64,000 bases of DNA from Flavobacterium sp. KACC 22763 (GTDB taxonomy: Bacteria; Bacteroidota; Bacteroidia; Flavobacteriales; Flavobacteriaceae), in assembly GCF_028736155.1 (NCBI RefSeq), contig NZ_CP117879.1, positions 186,001 to 250,000 on the forward strand, given 5' to 3'. The notes under the pieces are model-generated. The model was not told the DNA's origin, made no database searches, and saw only the letters and a program-made list of their open reading frames with translations. Positions 63,024 to 64,000 of the stretch are shown piece after piece (positions within the stretch are counted from its first letter, which is position 1; every line of letters begins with the position of its first letter). Both the position numbers and the translations under genes were made by a program.

Positions 63024-64000
63024 TTAATCAGGCAAAAATACCGTAAATACAGAGCCTTTTCCTAAAGTGCTATCGGCTGTAATATGACCTTTGTGATTCT
63101 CTACAATCTTCTTGCAGATGGCTAATCCGATTCCTGTTCCTGGATAATCTGTTTTGGAATGAAGACGCTGAAAAAGAATAAAAATGGTTTCTTTAAACTG
63201 AGGGTCAAATCCCATTCCGTTATCTGTAAAAGTGATTTTATGGAACTTCTTTATAGACTGTTCTAGTATTTCTGGATAATCGGCAGAAAATACTTTTTCG
63301 CTCGAAATAGAAATCTCAGGATTTACATCTAGCTGACTATATTTTAATGAATTTCCAATTAAATTGATAAACAGCTGTTCGATCTGATATGGAATAACAG
63401 AAAGCTTCGGAAGTTTGCCAATACGCTGAATTACGGCTTTCTTTTCTTCTATTACTTCACCCAATTCAGATTCGGCATTGTCCAAAAGTTCGTTAAGGTT
63501 CATTTTAATGAATTCCTTTTTGGTTGTATTTGTTCTTGAAAACAAAAGAAGATCGTCTATTAAAACACGCATTCTTTTTGCCGAGCTTTCTATTTTTGTG
63601 ATGTAATTTTTACCGCTTTCAGACATAACTTCTTTGTCGGCACTTGAAACTCTAGAAATAAAAGTCTGTATTTTTCTAAGTGGTTCCTGCAAATCGTGAC
63701 TAGCAACATGGTTAAAAGAAGCCAGTTCTTTATTGCTTTTTTCTAGCTCTTTATTACGTTCCTGAAGCTCAATATTCAAAAGATGTTCGTCTGTAATGTC
63801 AAAATTAATTCCAAGCAAAATTTTACTGCCTTGCTGGTCAGTTACCAATTTCCCTGTTGTTTTAAAATAGCGTACTTCAAAATCTGGACGCACAATTTTA
63901 TAATACACAAACGGGAGGTGTTTCTTATCTACAATTCCGTCTATTGCCTTGGCGACAGATTCTTTGTCGTCAGGGTGAACATATTTGATAAGTGTGGCTT
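63024..64000 (-). CDS. PAS-containing sensor histidine kinase (cut by window edge)
   Basis: At least 325 codons are present; the frame is open to the right edge, so the N-terminus lies outside. The visible part begins with a PAS module (KYVHPDDKESVAKAIDG, then YYKIVRPDFEVRYFKTTG), a coiled linker, the HisKA box with phosphoacceptor in FNHVASHDLQEPLRKI, and the ATP-binding boxes NLIGNSLKYS (N), DNGMGFDPQF (G1) and GTGIGLAICKKIVENHKG (G2). It belongs to the BphP-like/light-or-redox type of hybrid-free soluble kinases. A response regulator is not visible in the window. Confidence 0.92.
   Translation of the reverse strand, partial: ATLIKYVHPDDKESVAKAIDGIVDKKHLPFVYYKIVRPDFEVRYFKTTGKLVTDQQGSKILLGINFDITDEHLLNIELQERNKELEKSNKELASFNHVASHDLQEPLRKIQTFISRVSSADKEVMSESGKNYITKIESSAKRMRVLIDDLLLFSRTNTTKKEFIKMNLNELLDNAESELGEVIEEKKAVIQRIGKLPKLSVIPYQIEQLFINLIGNSLKYSQLDVNPEISISSEKVFSADYPEILEQSIKKFHKITFTDNGMGFDPQFKETIFILFQRLHSKTDYPGTGIGLAICKKIVENHKGHITADSTLGKGSVFTVFLPD

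Overview
The window looks like chromosome of a Flavobacterium or close relative (Bacteroidota). Evidence: strongly AT-rich DNA, A-rich leaders instead of Shine-Dalgarno sites, promoters of the Bacteroidota form TTG-N18..20-TAnnTTTG, a type IX secretion (T9SS) cargo with PorP/SprF and OmpA partners, a fused SecDF, TonB receptors with a carboxypeptidase-regulatory N-domain, and many lexical intergenic inverted repeats. No rRNA, tRNA, CRISPR array, insertion sequence or prophage was seen.

Layout. 0-7.8 kb: start of ftsE (cut by the window edge), a 1004-residue periplasmic TPR protein, a PhzF-family enzyme, a plug-less outer-membrane barrel, an acetyltransferase and a Gre-like factor with a small membrane protein. 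8.3-11.9 kb: two asparagine synthetase paralogues; the first is a normal AsnB, the second has lost the glutaminase nucleophile and two other amidotransferase residues. 12.3-24.6 kb: housekeeping genes gyrB, mdh, secDF, a PagL-like deacylase, lgt, yidD, cysS, a four-helix-bundle gene inside an inverted repeat, folE and a class I aminotransferase. 24.8-33.2 kb: an aspartyl-protease/PDZ protein, the adhesin-SprF-OmpA trio and two small secreted proteins. 33.5-48.7 kb: valS, a GyrI-like protein, a gene broken by one amber codon, two TonB receptors around a DUF4198 protein (metal or siderophore uptake), an MFS carrier, a PP2C-like phosphatase and topB.

48.8-58.6 kb is the accessory part: short secreted or membrane proteins, a GreA/GreB-like protein, a DUF5995 protein, a DoxX-like protein, a small XRE regulator, tandem secreted paralogues and, at 56.4-57.7 kb, a membrane-anchored nucleotidyltransferase with an uncharacterised partner gene. 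58.8-64 kb: prfA, then a co-directional envelope group (coiled-coil protein, holin-like protein, YtxH, a 50-residue Lmo0937-like peptide, beta-barrel, DUF4142 lipoprotein) and a sensor histidine kinase cut by the right edge.

The strongest leads are the amidotransferase-degenerate AsnB paralogue (10.3 kb), the nucleotidyltransferase pair (56.4 kb), a direct-repeat-bracketed cassette of secreted proteins (54.9-56.3 kb), a triple nested palindrome (46.1 kb), a structured-RNA candidate before prfA (58.6 kb) and a family of word-like inverted repeats spread through the intergenic spaces.
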